NCBI GenBank assembly: GCA_002478545.1
Contig: DLOY01000084.1
Location: 53,533 to 117,532 of the forward strand
Origin: Micrococcales bacterium UBA7472
GTDB lineage: Bacteria; Actinomycetota; Actinomycetes; Actinomycetales; Microbacteriaceae
Direction of reading: 5' to 3'
Length of the DNA: 64,000 nt
The position numbers were made by a program, and so were the translations under genes. Each line of letters opens with the position of its first letter. Positions within the stretch are counted from its first letter, which is position 1. Under the pieces are notes generated by a model, which saw only the letters and a list, made by a program, of their open reading frames with translations, had not been told where the DNA came from and did no database searches. Positions 56,768 to 64,000 of this stretch are shown one piece after another.

Positions 56768-56783
56768 GTTTCAGCTGGGTTAC
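56768..56783 (-). promoter_or_regulatory. GlnR-type nitrogen box upstream of amt
   Basis: The minus-strand sequence GTAAC-CCAGCT-GAAAC is an exact match to the actinobacterial GlnR half-site pair gTnAC-n6-GaAAC. It lies 92 bases upstream of the amt start. A weaker second pair (GTGTC-n6-TAATC) follows seven bases downstream towards amt. GlnR activates amt genes in Streptomyces and Mycobacterium under nitrogen limitation; that it does so here is inferred. Confidence 0.65.
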
Positions 56784-56833
56784 AAAATCGAGCTTGAGTT
56801 ACGGTTGTGTTTCAAGATGCCCGAGGAGTGGTT

Positions 56834-57985
56834 TTGAAAAGCGATAAGTCCGCCGCCCTATTGTTGCTGGCTGCGGCGGTTGCAGGTCTAGTAATCGCCA
56901 ACTCCCCCGTCGGTTCGAGCTTCCTTGACTTCAAGCACTCTTACGTTGGTCTCGAGGCAATTGGGCTAAAGCTTTCTGTAGAACACTGGGTTTCTGACTT
57001 GCTGCTGGCAGTCTTCTTTTTGGTAGCCGGCCTCGAGCTGAAGTATGAGCTTCGACTCGGTGTGCTGAGCAAGTTCAAGACCGCCCTTGTCCCCGTGCTG
57101 GGTGGAATCGGTGGTGTCGCGGTTCCAGCAATTATTTACCTCGCACTCACCTGGGGGACCGAACTGGCAAGCGGCTGGCCAATACCCACCGCAACGGACA
57201 TCGCCTTCGCTTTAGGCGTGCTGGCAATTTTCGGTGCTGGATTGCCCAAGTCAGCCAGAGTGTTTCTCCTCGCGCTGGCCATATTTGATGACCTGGTCGC
57301 AATCAGCATCATCGCGATTTTCTATACCGATCAGGTCAAAGTCGAATGGCTACTGATAGCAGCTGCAATTGCCCTCGCGCACAGCGCCTTGGAACAGCAG
57401 AAACGAATTCCTATCAACCTAGTTCGAGTGATTACCTTCTTGCTGCTTTGGTACGCGGTCTATCAGTCTGGGGTTCACGCGACAATTGCTGGCGTGGTGT
57501 TGGGTCTGATCATCCCAGCCTCAAAGACTCATTCGCTCACCGCAAGGTTGCAGCCATGGACCAATTCAATTGCGCTTCCCGTGTTTGCGTTCTTTGCGGT
57601 TGCAATTGCTCTTCCAAGCTTCGCTCAGGATGTTTCGGTGGTGTTCCCAGCTATTGCTATTGCGCTGCCGGCGGGCAAGATCATCGGCATCACCTTGCTG
57701 GCCTACCTTGCCAACAAGCTTGCTGCGCCCCAGGACAGGCTTACCCTGAAGTTGCCTGACTTTATTGCGGTAGCTGCGATTGCGGGCGTCGGGTTCACCG
57801 TTTCGCTGTTGATGACGAATCTCTCATTTGCCGACAACCCTGAGGTCTTGGCCGAAGCGACGCTCGCCGTGATTTTTGGCAGCTTAATTTCGATGGCAAT
57901 TGGCGGCTTCCTTGCCAGTTGGCGCGGCAAGCACTACCGCAAACTAGCTCGGTCAGTAAAGCTCGCAGAGCGCGCCGATTCTTGA
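56834..57985 (+). CDS. nhaA: Na+/H+ antiporter NhaA
   Basis: NhaA exchanges sodium for protons. The 383-residue protein has about 12 membrane helices, the conserved FFLVAGLELKYEL, the PTATDIAFALGVL segment, and the ion-binding pair of aspartates in LLALAIFDDLVAISIIAIFY. The start TTG at 56834 has GAGGAG five bases upstream and is preferred over a GTG at 56807 that lacks a ribosome binding site. The 3' end overlaps the convergent zapE gene by 33 bases. Confidence 0.95.
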   Translation: MKSDKSAALLLLAAAVAGLVIANSPVGSSFLDFKHSYVGLEAIGLKLSVEHWVSDLLLAVFFLVAGLELKYELRLGVLSKFKTALVPVLGGIGGVAVPAIIYLALTWGTELASGWPIPTATDIAFALGVLAIFGAGLPKSARVFLLALAIFDDLVAISIIAIFYTDQVKVEWLLIAAAIALAHSALEQQKRIPINLVRVITFLLLWYAVYQSGVHATIAGVVLGLIIPASKTHSLTARLQPWTNSIALPVFAFFAVAIALPSFAQDVSVVFPAIAIALPAGKIIGITLLAYLANKLAAPQDRLTLKLPDFIAVAAIAGVGFTVSLLMTNLSFADNPEVLAEATLAVIFGSLISMAIGGFLASWRGKHYRKLARSVKLAERADS

Positions 57986-58987
57986 AACTGCTCTGAGGTA
58001 TTTCTTGCGGTAGCCGCCCGAAATCATGGTTTCCGAAAAGACCTTGGTAGCAGGCACTTTGCCTGATGTTCGCAGCGGTATCTGCTGCTCATAAAGCCGA
58101 TCAACAAAGCTCACCAAGCGCAACGCTGCGACCTGATCTTCGAGTTGGTGCAGGTTCTTGATGGCAAGGGAGCCAACCTGGTCAATTAGTTTTCTGAACT
58201 TTGTAGGGTGGAGTGTCCCGAGGTGGGCCAGCAGGGCGTCAAAATCCTCAAGGTAGCCATCCTCCTGGTAACCAATCCAGTCGCGCAGCTCTAATTCACT
58301 GAGGTTCCTGGAGTCTTGGCTGCTGTCGCGGTGTCGGTAATCCTCACCATCGACGCTCACGATTTCAAAGCGCTCCCCCAAACCCTGGATCTCACGTTTG
58401 AAGTCCTCGGCGGCAAATCTGCCCTGACCGAGCGCATTTGGTGGCGTGTTGGAGGTTGCCGCGAAGCGCACACCTTTTTCGCTAAGTTCCTTCAGAAACC
58501 TCGACATCAGCATGGTGTCGCCTGGATCGTCGAGCTCGAATTCATCGATACAGATCAGTGCATAGCTTGAAAAGCTCGCTACCGCCTGGCTGAACCCCAG
58601 ATAACCAACGAGTGAGGTGTATTCGAGGAAGCTGCCAAAGGCTTTTCGACCATTGAAGGCGTGGTAGATCGAGGCTAGAAGGTGGGTCTTGCCAACGCCG
58701 AAGCCACCGTCCAAATAGATACCTGGGATGGCCTCGGATTTTGAAAACAGCTTTCGAACGGGACCGGTTACGAATTGTTTCGAGCGTTCCACAGCCGCTT
58801 GCTGAGAGGGAAAATTGGCGTCTGGACGGTAATTCTCAAAGTGGGCTTTGACAAACTCCGGCGGTGGTACCAACTGTCGAATAAGCTCTTCAGTAGCGGT
58901 GGATGGAACCACACCAACCAAGGAATTTGGTTGATTTTTTGCTGGTTCTAGCACACAGGCTCCGTTCGTCGGGGCAAGTTTAGACAA
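57953..58987 (-). CDS. zapE: AFG1-family ATPase ZapE
   Basis: ZapE is an AFG1-like P-loop ATPase linked to cell division in E. coli. The 344-residue protein has Walker [10 protein letters not shown] at about residues 94-102, Walker [23 protein letters not shown] and the sensor [17 protein letters not shown]. The start is uncertain: TTG at 58987, or a GTG at 58954 preceded by GGAG. Its 3' end overlaps nhaA; its 5' end is only 15 bases from the divergent sulfurtransferase gene, so promoters must lie within the genes. Confidence 0.92.
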   Translation of the reverse strand: MSKLAPTNGACVLEPAKNQPNSLVGVVPSTATEELIRQLVPPPEFVKAHFENYRPDANFPSQQAAVERSKQFVTGPVRKLFSKSEAIPGIYLDGGFGVGKTHLLASIYHAFNGRKAFGSFLEYTSLVGYLGFSQAVASFSSYALICIDEFELDDPGDTMLMSRFLKELSEKGVRFAATSNTPPNALGQGRFAAEDFKREIQGLGERFEIVSVDGEDYRHRDSSQDSRNLSELELRDWIGYQEDGYLEDFDALLAHLGTLHPTKFRKLIDQVGSLAIKNLHQLEDQVAALRLVSFVDRLYEQQIPLRTSGKVPATKVFSETMISGGYRKKYLRAVSRIGALCELY

Positions 58988-59002
58988 TCTTTAGGAGTTT
59001 CA

Positions 59003-59872
59003 GTGTCAGACAAGTTCGCAGGCTATGCCCACCCCGAAGTTCTAGTAACCACCGAGTGGTTGGCGCAGAACCGTGCATCGGTCAAGGTCGTCGAATCCAA
59101 TGAGGACATTTTGTTGTATGACACCGGACACATTCCAGGTGCGGTCAAACTCGATTGGCACACTGAGCTAAATGATCCGGTCCGGCGCGACTATCTAGAC
59201 GGTGCTGGCTTTGCCGCTCTAATGCAGCGCAAGGGCATCTCTCGAGACGACACCGTGGTGCTCTACGGAGACAAGTCCAACTGGTGGGCTTGCTACGCGT
59301 TTTGGGTTTTCAAGCTATTTGGTCACCAGGATGTGCGACTTCTCGACGGAGGCCGTGCGAAGTGGGTTGCTGAGGGACGCGAGCTAACGCGCGAGATCGA
59401 TCCGGTGACTGCGGGAACCTATCCAGTGGTTCAGCGCGAGGATTCTCAGATCAGAGCTTTCCGTGACGACGTGCTGAAGCACGCGGGATCACCAATCGTA
59501 GATATTCGTTCGTTCCCCGAATACACCGGAGAGCGGCTACACATGCCTGACTACCCGAACGAGGGAGCTGCCAGAGGCGGACACATTCCTTCTGCGAAAA
59601 ATGTCCCGTGGGGCAAGTGTGTGCAGGAGGACGGAACTTTCAAGCCTGTAGCCGGCCTGCGTGAGGTTTTGTTGGACGAGACGGGCTTCAGTGAGTCTGA
59701 GAAGTTCATCACCTACTGCCGAATCGGAGAGCGCTCCTCACTGACCTGGTTCGCCCTCAAGTACCTAATTGGGGTCAAAGATGTGCGTAACTACGACGGC
59801 AGCTGGACCGAATGGGGAAACCTCGTTGCTGTTCCAGTCGTTCAAGGTGAAGAGCCTGGAGTATTGGCCTAG
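59003..59872 (+). CDS. sseA: Thiosulfate/3-mercaptopyruvate sulfurtransferase (rhodanese)
   Basis: The 289-residue protein has two rhodanese domains. The N-terminal one is inactive; the C-terminal one has the catalytic loop CRIGERSS with Cys239, the form seen in actinobacterial CysA/SseA enzymes. It would move sulfane sulfur from thiosulfate or mercaptopyruvate to an acceptor. The start is GTG with AGGAG five bases upstream. Its stop overlaps the sufE start by one base, suggesting that the two act together in sulfur transfer. Gene name by family only. Confidence 0.92.
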   Translation: MSDKFAGYAHPEVLVTTEWLAQNRASVKVVESNEDILLYDTGHIPGAVKLDWHTELNDPVRRDYLDGAGFAALMQRKGISRDDTVVLYGDKSNWWACYAFWVFKLFGHQDVRLLDGGRAKWVAEGRELTREIDPVTAGTYPVVQREDSQIRAFRDDVLKHAGSPIVDIRSFPEYTGERLHMPDYPNEGAARGGHIPSAKNVPWGKCVQEDGTFKPVAGLREVLLDETGFSESEKFITYCRIGERSSLTWFALKYLIGVKDVRNYDGSWTEWGNLVAVPVVQGEEPGVLA

Positions 59873-60294
59873 TGCACGAAAGGGTAAGCGCGGTCGTTGA
59901 CGACTTTCAGTCGCTGACTGGGAATGACCGACTGCAGATGCTATTGGAGTATGCGGACGCGCTGCCAGAGCTCGATAGCCGCTTCGGAGAGCATCCTGAG
60001 CTCTTGGAGCGAGTTGAGGAGTGCCAGGCACCGGTATTCATAGCGGTTGAAGGTGACTCGGAGAAAATCGATTTGTTCTTCTCGGCACCCAAGGAAGCTC
60101 CAACCACTCGGGGTTTTGCGTCTGCTTTGAACACTGCCCTGAATGGCCTCACTGCCGCCGAGATACTCTCAGTTTCGGATGATTTTCCGACGGAGCTTGG
60201 CTTAGATCAGTTGATTTCCCCGCTTCGCGTTCGCGGCATGCGCGGCATGCTGGCGCGCATCAAAAGAAAGACTCGGGAGCTTGCTGCCAGTTAG
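59872..60294 (+). CDS. sufE: SufE-family sulfur acceptor
   Basis: SufE accepts persulfide sulfur and passes it on for Fe-S cluster assembly. The 140-residue protein has the conserved LERVEECQAPVF with acceptor Cys51 and the C-terminal LGLDQLISPLRVRGMRGML motif. The start is GTG overlapping the sulfurtransferase stop (TAGTG). Pairing with a rhodanese rather than SufS is the usual actinobacterial context. Confidence 0.94.
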   Translation: MHERVSAVVDDFQSLTGNDRLQMLLEYADALPELDSRFGEHPELLERVEECQAPVFIAVEGDSEKIDLFFSAPKEAPTTRGFASALNTALNGLTAAEILSVSDDFPTELGLDQLISPLRVRGMRGMLARIKRKTRELAAS

Positions 60295-60844
60295 CGACCG
60301 CTTCGGTCCCGCCGTGCTAGCAGATAGCTTTCTAGCCGCGATGCTCGCGGGTTCAAAAATCACGGCCAGTTTGGTGGTTGATTCTGACGGGGACACCACC
60401 GATGAAATGGGTGGATCAAAGCTACTTGGCGGGCCGACCGATCTTGAATGGTTGAGGGCGCTGCGCAGGGATGCCTCTTTGGTCGTGACCACTGGAAAGA
60501 CCTATCGGGCCGAAGAATATCGGATGCCAAAATCAGCCCATTTAGCGGTGTTCTCTCGTTCACGACTCGCACCGCCAGTCGGCCTCGATTTACCTGAGCG
60601 ATTCATTGAGCTGGGTGAGGTTGCCTCAATGTCTAAAACGATTCAAGCTTTGGCTCTTGATTTCAAGCGGATTCATCTGGAACTCGGCCCAAGCACGCTG
60701 CTGCCAACCTGCAAAGAGCTTGGATTGGGAATCTGGGTAAGCTCACTCGAACGCTCCGGTATTTCTTCGTTCTGTGAAAAGCAAAAACTAGCTGTCTTGC
60801 ATGAGGTTCAAGTGAATGATTTGGTAATCGCCTACTGCCGCTAG
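60281..60844 (+). CDS. RibD C-terminal/dihydrofolate reductase-like protein
   Basis: The 187-residue protein resembles the reductase domain of RibD: ITASLVVDSDGDT near the start, WLRALRRDASLVVTTGKTYRAEEYR (the LRA..DA.lvG.gT element), and a C-terminal LELGPSTLLPTCKELGLGI like the EGG region of the family. No deaminase domain is present. The substrate is not known; a riboflavin or other NADPH-dependent reduction is possible. The start is TTG at 60281, overlapping sufE by 14 bases. Confidence 0.72.
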   Translation: MLPVSDRFGPAVLADSFLAAMLAGSKITASLVVDSDGDTTDEMGGSKLLGGPTDLEWLRALRRDASLVVTTGKTYRAEEYRMPKSAHLAVFSRSRLAPPVGLDLPERFIELGEVASMSKTIQALALDFKRIHLELGPSTLLPTCKELGLGIWVSSLERSGISSFCEKQKLAVLHEVQVNDLVIAYCR

Positions 60845-60891
60845 CGGCGTGGCACAGAGCCCATTTTCCGCATCAGGAGTAGCTTTTTGGA

Positions 60892-61452
60892 GTGGAGTTA
60901 GACCTTTCCGAAATAAGCGAACCCTTTAGAGGCATGCTCGCGTCATTGACGGAGGTTGCCACTAGGGAGGAGATCGAACTCACTCAAATCCCATCCCCCA
61001 AAGGAATCGCACCGGAATCATTTGCCATCTCAGCTGAGATTCGTCATCAGACAGAGTCAGATCACGGTGTAAGCCGACTGGTTTTCTGTCGCGATCCGCA
61101 AATTCCAGAGGGCTGGAATTCGGAATTTCGCATCATCGGATATGCAAAATCCCCCATCGAGCTGGAGATGGCAAAGGACGAGTACCTCTCCCAGTTGCCC
61201 TGGGAATGGCTTCGGGACTCTTTGACTCAGAACGGCGCAAGCTTTGCCTACGAGGCTGGCACCACAACCACAGTTGTATCAACCGGTCACGGGTCCTTGA
61301 TAACACAGCCTCAACACGCTGAGCTTGAAATTCGGGCGTCTTGGGCGCCGGTTGGCTTCGATCTGAAGCCTCACCTCCAGGGTTGGATTGAACTGCTCGC
61401 ACTAATCAGTGGTTTGCCCCCCAAGGACAGCAAAGTAGTGAGGCTTGGTTGA
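60892..61452 (+). CDS. DUF3000 family protein
   Basis: The 186-residue soluble protein belongs to the actinobacterial DUF3000 family, typically encoded just upstream of ribonuclease D. Visible conserved parts are SRLVFCRDPQIPEGWNSEFR, LPWEWLRDSL and AELEIRASWAP. Function is unknown. The start is GTG at 60892; AGGAG lies 12 bases upstream. Its stop overlaps the rnd start by four bases (TTGA). Confidence 0.85.
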   Translation: MELDLSEISEPFRGMLASLTEVATREEIELTQIPSPKGIAPESFAISAEIRHQTESDHGVSRLVFCRDPQIPEGWNSEFRIIGYAKSPIELEMAKDEYLSQLPWEWLRDSLTQNGASFAYEAGTTTTVVSTGHGSLITQPQHAELEIRASWAPVGFDLKPHLQGWIELLALISGLPPKDSKVVRLG

Positions 61453-62630
61453 AGCTCACCGCTCCCCGACTTCCTGTTTCAGGCGTTACGAATGAACAAG
61501 AACTTCTACGCTGCGTATCTGAAATAGCCAGGGTCGAGGTTCTCTCATTAGATGCCGAACGTGCCAGTGGCTTTCGATACTCTCAAAAGGCCTACCTGGT
61601 TCAAATCGCCACTGACAAAGAGATCTTCTTGATTGACCCAGTTGCCCTAGACGAGGTTTCAGCTTCGTGGACAGAGCAGTTAGCAGCGGAACTAAATCCA
61701 AGGACCTGGCTGCTGCATGCCGCTACTCAGGACCTACCTTGCCTGGCTCAGCTCGGGCTTTACCCGAAAAAGTTGATCGATACTGAGCTTGCCGCTCGCA
61801 TCGCTGGCCTAGCCAGGGTCGGCCTTGGCTCGCTTTGTGAGGAGCTCCTTGGTCTAGAGCTTGCCAAGGAGCACAGTGCCTCAGACTGGTCGCTCAGGCC
61901 CTTGAGCGATGAGATGCTCAACTATGCAGCGCTTGATGTCGATGTCATGGCCGAGTTGTGGATTGCACTTGAGAAGCTTCTGGAGGAGCAGGGAAAGCTT
62001 CAATTCATCGCTGAGGAATTCGAGCACCTGCTCAGTTTCAAACCCAAGCCACAGCCACAAGAGCCTTGGCGCAATCTGCCTGGTTTGAGCAAGGTGAAGG
62101 AGTTGGATCGCGTGAAAATCGCGGCAAGCCTGTGGCTGGAGCGAGATCGAATCGCACGCGAGAGTGACACCGCGCCGGGGCGTTTGATTCCGGACCGAGC
62201 CATCATGGCTGTGGTCAATGCCCCACCGACCTCCAAATCTGAGCTCGCGGGAAATCGAGAGTTTCAAGGCCGAGCATCACGCTCGATGCTCGGGAACTGG
62301 TGGCAGGCTATTGCTTCGGCCAAGGATCTAGAGATTGAATTGACCCCCTTGGAGCGCGGTAATGGCATCCCAAACCATCGATCCTGGGAAAAGCGCTTTC
62401 CTGAGGCTCACCAGCGCCTGGAAAGCACAAGACCCAAGTTGGTAGCGCTAGCTGAGGAGCTCGGAATCCCCGTTGAGAATTTGCTGACGCCAGACTTCCT
62501 CAGAAGGGTCTGTTTCGCACCCGAGAACGACATTGCCCAGCAGCTATTGCAGCTTGGCGCTCGGAATTGGCAGGTCAGCCTAGTTGCGCCTCTGATCCAA
62601 GCTGAGTTCTCTCGCCCTCTAGAGGCTTAG
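61449..62630 (+). CDS. rnd: Ribonuclease D-type 3'-5' exonuclease with HRDC domain
   Basis: The 393-residue protein has a DEDDy exonuclease domain: LDAERASG (Asp35, Glu37), HAATQDLPCL, and YAALDVDVM with the Tyr and Asp. It is followed by an HRDC-like region (LWLERDRIARESDTAPGRLIPD) and a second helical domain. It would trim tRNA and other RNA 3' ends. The start is TTG overlapping the DUF3000 stop. Its last 56 bases overlap the convergent dxs gene. Confidence 0.93.
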   Translation: MKLTAPRLPVSGVTNEQELLRCVSEIARVEVLSLDAERASGFRYSQKAYLVQIATDKEIFLIDPVALDEVSASWTEQLAAELNPRTWLLHAATQDLPCLAQLGLYPKKLIDTELAARIAGLARVGLGSLCEELLGLELAKEHSASDWSLRPLSDEMLNYAALDVDVMAELWIALEKLLEEQGKLQFIAEEFEHLLSFKPKPQPQEPWRNLPGLSKVKELDRVKIAASLWLERDRIARESDTAPGRLIPDRAIMAVVNAPPTSKSELAGNREFQGRASRSMLGNWWQAIASAKDLEIELTPLERGNGIPNHRSWEKRFPEAHQRLESTRPKLVALAEELGIPVENLLTPDFLRRVCFAPENDIAQQLLQLGARNWQVSLVAPLIQAEFSRPLEA

Positions 62631-64000
62631 CGTGAGGCACTTTGGTGCCAACCACCTGAGCAACGATTTCGTGAGCTATGGCCTGTGGAGTAAGACCTAG
62701 TCGCTCCAAAATCTCCTCACGCTCTGCATGCTCGAGGAATTCAGCTGGAACTCCCACCTCGTTGAGTCCAGTGTCAACGCCGTTTGCTCTTAGCTCCTGA
62801 CGTACTCGGCTTCCAAAACCGCCGACTCGAACGCCATCCTCAAGGGTCACGACCAGCCGGTGCTCGGCCGCAAAATCGATGATGCTCTTTTGGACAGGAA
62901 CAATCCATCTCGGGTCAACCACCGTTGCACCGATGCCCTGTGCGGCCAGTAACTCGGCAACTTTCATCGCGGTGTGCGCAAAGGGTCCGACTGCGACGAT
63001 CAAAACATCCTTGCTGGCTGATCGGTGCAGCACATCAACGCCATCCTCCGTGCGGAATTCGGCTGGAAGGTTGCTTGCCACCGAACCCTTTGGAAAACGA
63101 ATCACGGTCGGGGCATCGTTGATGCCAATAGCCTCTTGCAACTCTTCGCGCAGCGTCGCCTCATCGCGCGGGGCGGCAAGCCTAATACCTGGGACTACCT
63201 GAAGGATAGACAGATCCCAGACACCGTGGTGCGAGGCTCCATCTGGGCCAGTAATTCCAGCACGATCTAGAACGAAGGTGACTCCTGCCTTGTGCAGTGC
63301 AACATCCATGAGAAGTTGGTCAAAGGCGCGATTTAGAAAGGTTGAATAAATCGCAACAACGGGGTGCAATCCCCCAAACGCCATACCTGCAGCAGATGCG
63401 ACCGCGTGCTGCTCTGCAATCCCCACATCAAAGGTTCGGTCAGGGAATTCGGCCGCAAACTTATCAAGTCCAACCGGTATCAACATTGCGCCGGTAATGG
63501 CGACTACATTCTGGTTTTGCTGGCCGATTTGGACCATTTGGTCAGCGAACACACCAGTCCATGACTTGCTGCCGCTTACCTTGATGGGCATGCCGGACTC
63601 GGGGTTTATCTGGCCAACCGCGTGGAACTGGTCGGCCTTATCCTCAAGTGCCGGGTTATAGCCTCGGCCCTTTTGGGTAATCGCATGCACAATCACAGGT
63701 GCACCGTAGCTCTTTGCTAATTGGAGGGCCTCTTCCATCGCCTTTAGGTCATGGCCGTCGATGGGTCCTATGTATTTGATTCCAAGGTTAGGGAAGATTC
63801 CCTGCGGTGCATTTTCGGTAACTATCGAATGTCCGGCTGCGTGGGCAGCATCGAATACCGCTCTTCCTAGGAATCCAAATTTGTAAAACAGCTTCTTGGA
63901 GAGTCGGTAGCCCTTTTTGTACCAACCCTCGGTGCGAATGGCGTTCAAAGTCTTTGCAAATCCACCGATGGTCGGTGCATAGGAGCGACCGTTGTCGTTT
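62575..64000 (-). CDS. dxs: 1-deoxy-D-xylulose-5-phosphate synthase, C-terminal part (cut by window edge)
   Basis: Dxs makes DXP from pyruvate and glyceraldehyde 3-phosphate, the first step of the MEP isoprenoid pathway, with thiamine diphosphate. The window holds about 474 C-terminal codons; the frame continues open through the right edge (the segment before NAIRTEGW reads on without a start). Motifs seen are YIGPIDGHDL, DVGIAEQHAVASAAG with the catalytic glutamate, YSTFLNRAFDQ and DRAGITGPDGASHHGVWD. The C-terminal tail extends past the usual end into rnd antisense. Confidence 0.95.
   Translation of the reverse strand, partial: NDNGRSYAPTIGGFAKTLNAIRTEGWYKKGYRLSKKLFYKFGFLGRAVFDAAHAAGHSIVTENAPQGIFPNLGIKYIGPIDGHDLKAMEEALQLAKSYGAPVIVHAITQKGRGYNPALEDKADQFHAVGQINPESGMPIKVSGSKSWTGVFADQMVQIGQQNQNVVAITGAMLIPVGLDKFAAEFPDRTFDVGIAEQHAVASAAGMAFGGLHPVVAIYSTFLNRAFDQLLMDVALHKAGVTFVLDRAGITGPDGASHHGVWDLSILQVVPGIRLAAPRDEATLREELQEAIGINDAPTVIRFPKGSVASNLPAEFRTEDGVDVLHRSASKDVLIVAVGPFAHTAMKVAELLAAQGIGATVVDPRWIVPVQKSIIDFAAEHRLVVTLEDGVRVGGFGSRVRQELRANGVDTGLNEVGVPAEFLEHAEREEILERLGLTPQAIAHEIVAQVVGTKVPHAKPLEGERTQLGSEAQLG

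Noticed and set aside
1..64000. Mobile elements, CRISPR arrays, phage or defence genes
   Set aside because: No transposase, integrase, direct-repeat array or defence gene was seen; all genes are core functions in conserved order.

Overview
The window reads as a compact, gene-dense chromosome segment of a small-genome actinobacterium, most likely an aquatic member of the Microbacteriaceae (Luna-cluster type, such as Rhodoluna or Aquiluna). This is inferred from gene order and family variants: trpE-(Trp membrane protein)-(HGxxPAAW protein)-trpC-trpB-trpA-lgt, pyrR-pyrB-pyrC-(membrane protein)-carA-carB-pyrF-gmk-rpoZ-coaBC-metK-priA-fmt-rsmB-rpe, an efp-nusB-aro block, ruvCAB-yajC-secD-secF-relA, and DUF3000-rnd-dxs. 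GC content looks moderate for this phylum. No insertion sequence, phage gene, CRISPR array or toxin-antitoxin module is visible. The genus is not proven.

Layout. Positions 1-36805 are almost all on the minus strand and form long, tightly packed operons: glutamate synthase (partial at the left edge), lgt, tryptophan and histidine genes, rpe, translation and replication housekeeping genes, coenzyme A and SAM synthesis, the de novo pyrimidine operon with PyrR, nusB-efp, the shikimate genes, mltG, ruvX, alaS, rpsD and rarA. A short plus-strand pair (cyclophilin, DUF349) follows at 36862-38854. Minus-strand genes resume at 38860-50883 (relA, secF, secD, yajC, ruvB, ruvA, ruvC, yebC, pdxT, pdxS, an Ap4A-type HIT protein, thrS). 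From 50971 the strands alternate: a shortened VIT-family metal transporter and mqo (+), a secreted 5'-nucleotidase, three tRNA genes (Val, Cys, Gly) and the ammonium transporter amt (-), nhaA (+), zapE (-), then sulfurtransferase, SufE, a RibD-like reductase, DUF3000 and RNase D (+), and finally dxs (-), cut by the right edge.

Packing is extreme. Most neighbours overlap by 1, 4 or 8 bases, the convergent pairs nhaA/zapE and rnd/dxs overlap at their 3' ends, and many genes use TTG or GTG starts. No gene-free stretch exceeds 300 bases; the largest is the 157-base amt-nhaA divergent region.

Regulation visible in the sequence includes a PyrR-binding RNA hairpin abutting the pyrR ribosome binding site, a GlnR-type box upstream of amt, a DtxR/IdeR-like box upstream of the VIT gene, factor-independent terminators after the nucleotidase gene, the tRNA cluster and amt, and probable leaderless starts for the VIT gene and mqo. 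Some conserved actinobacterial neighbours are missing from their usual places: mihF between pyrF and gmk, and pgsA/acyltransferase/pimA between the HIT gene and pdxS. I found no clearly new multi-gene system. The most interesting items are the VIT gene without its cytoplasmic metal-binding domain behind an iron-box-like site, and the lost-neighbour loci.
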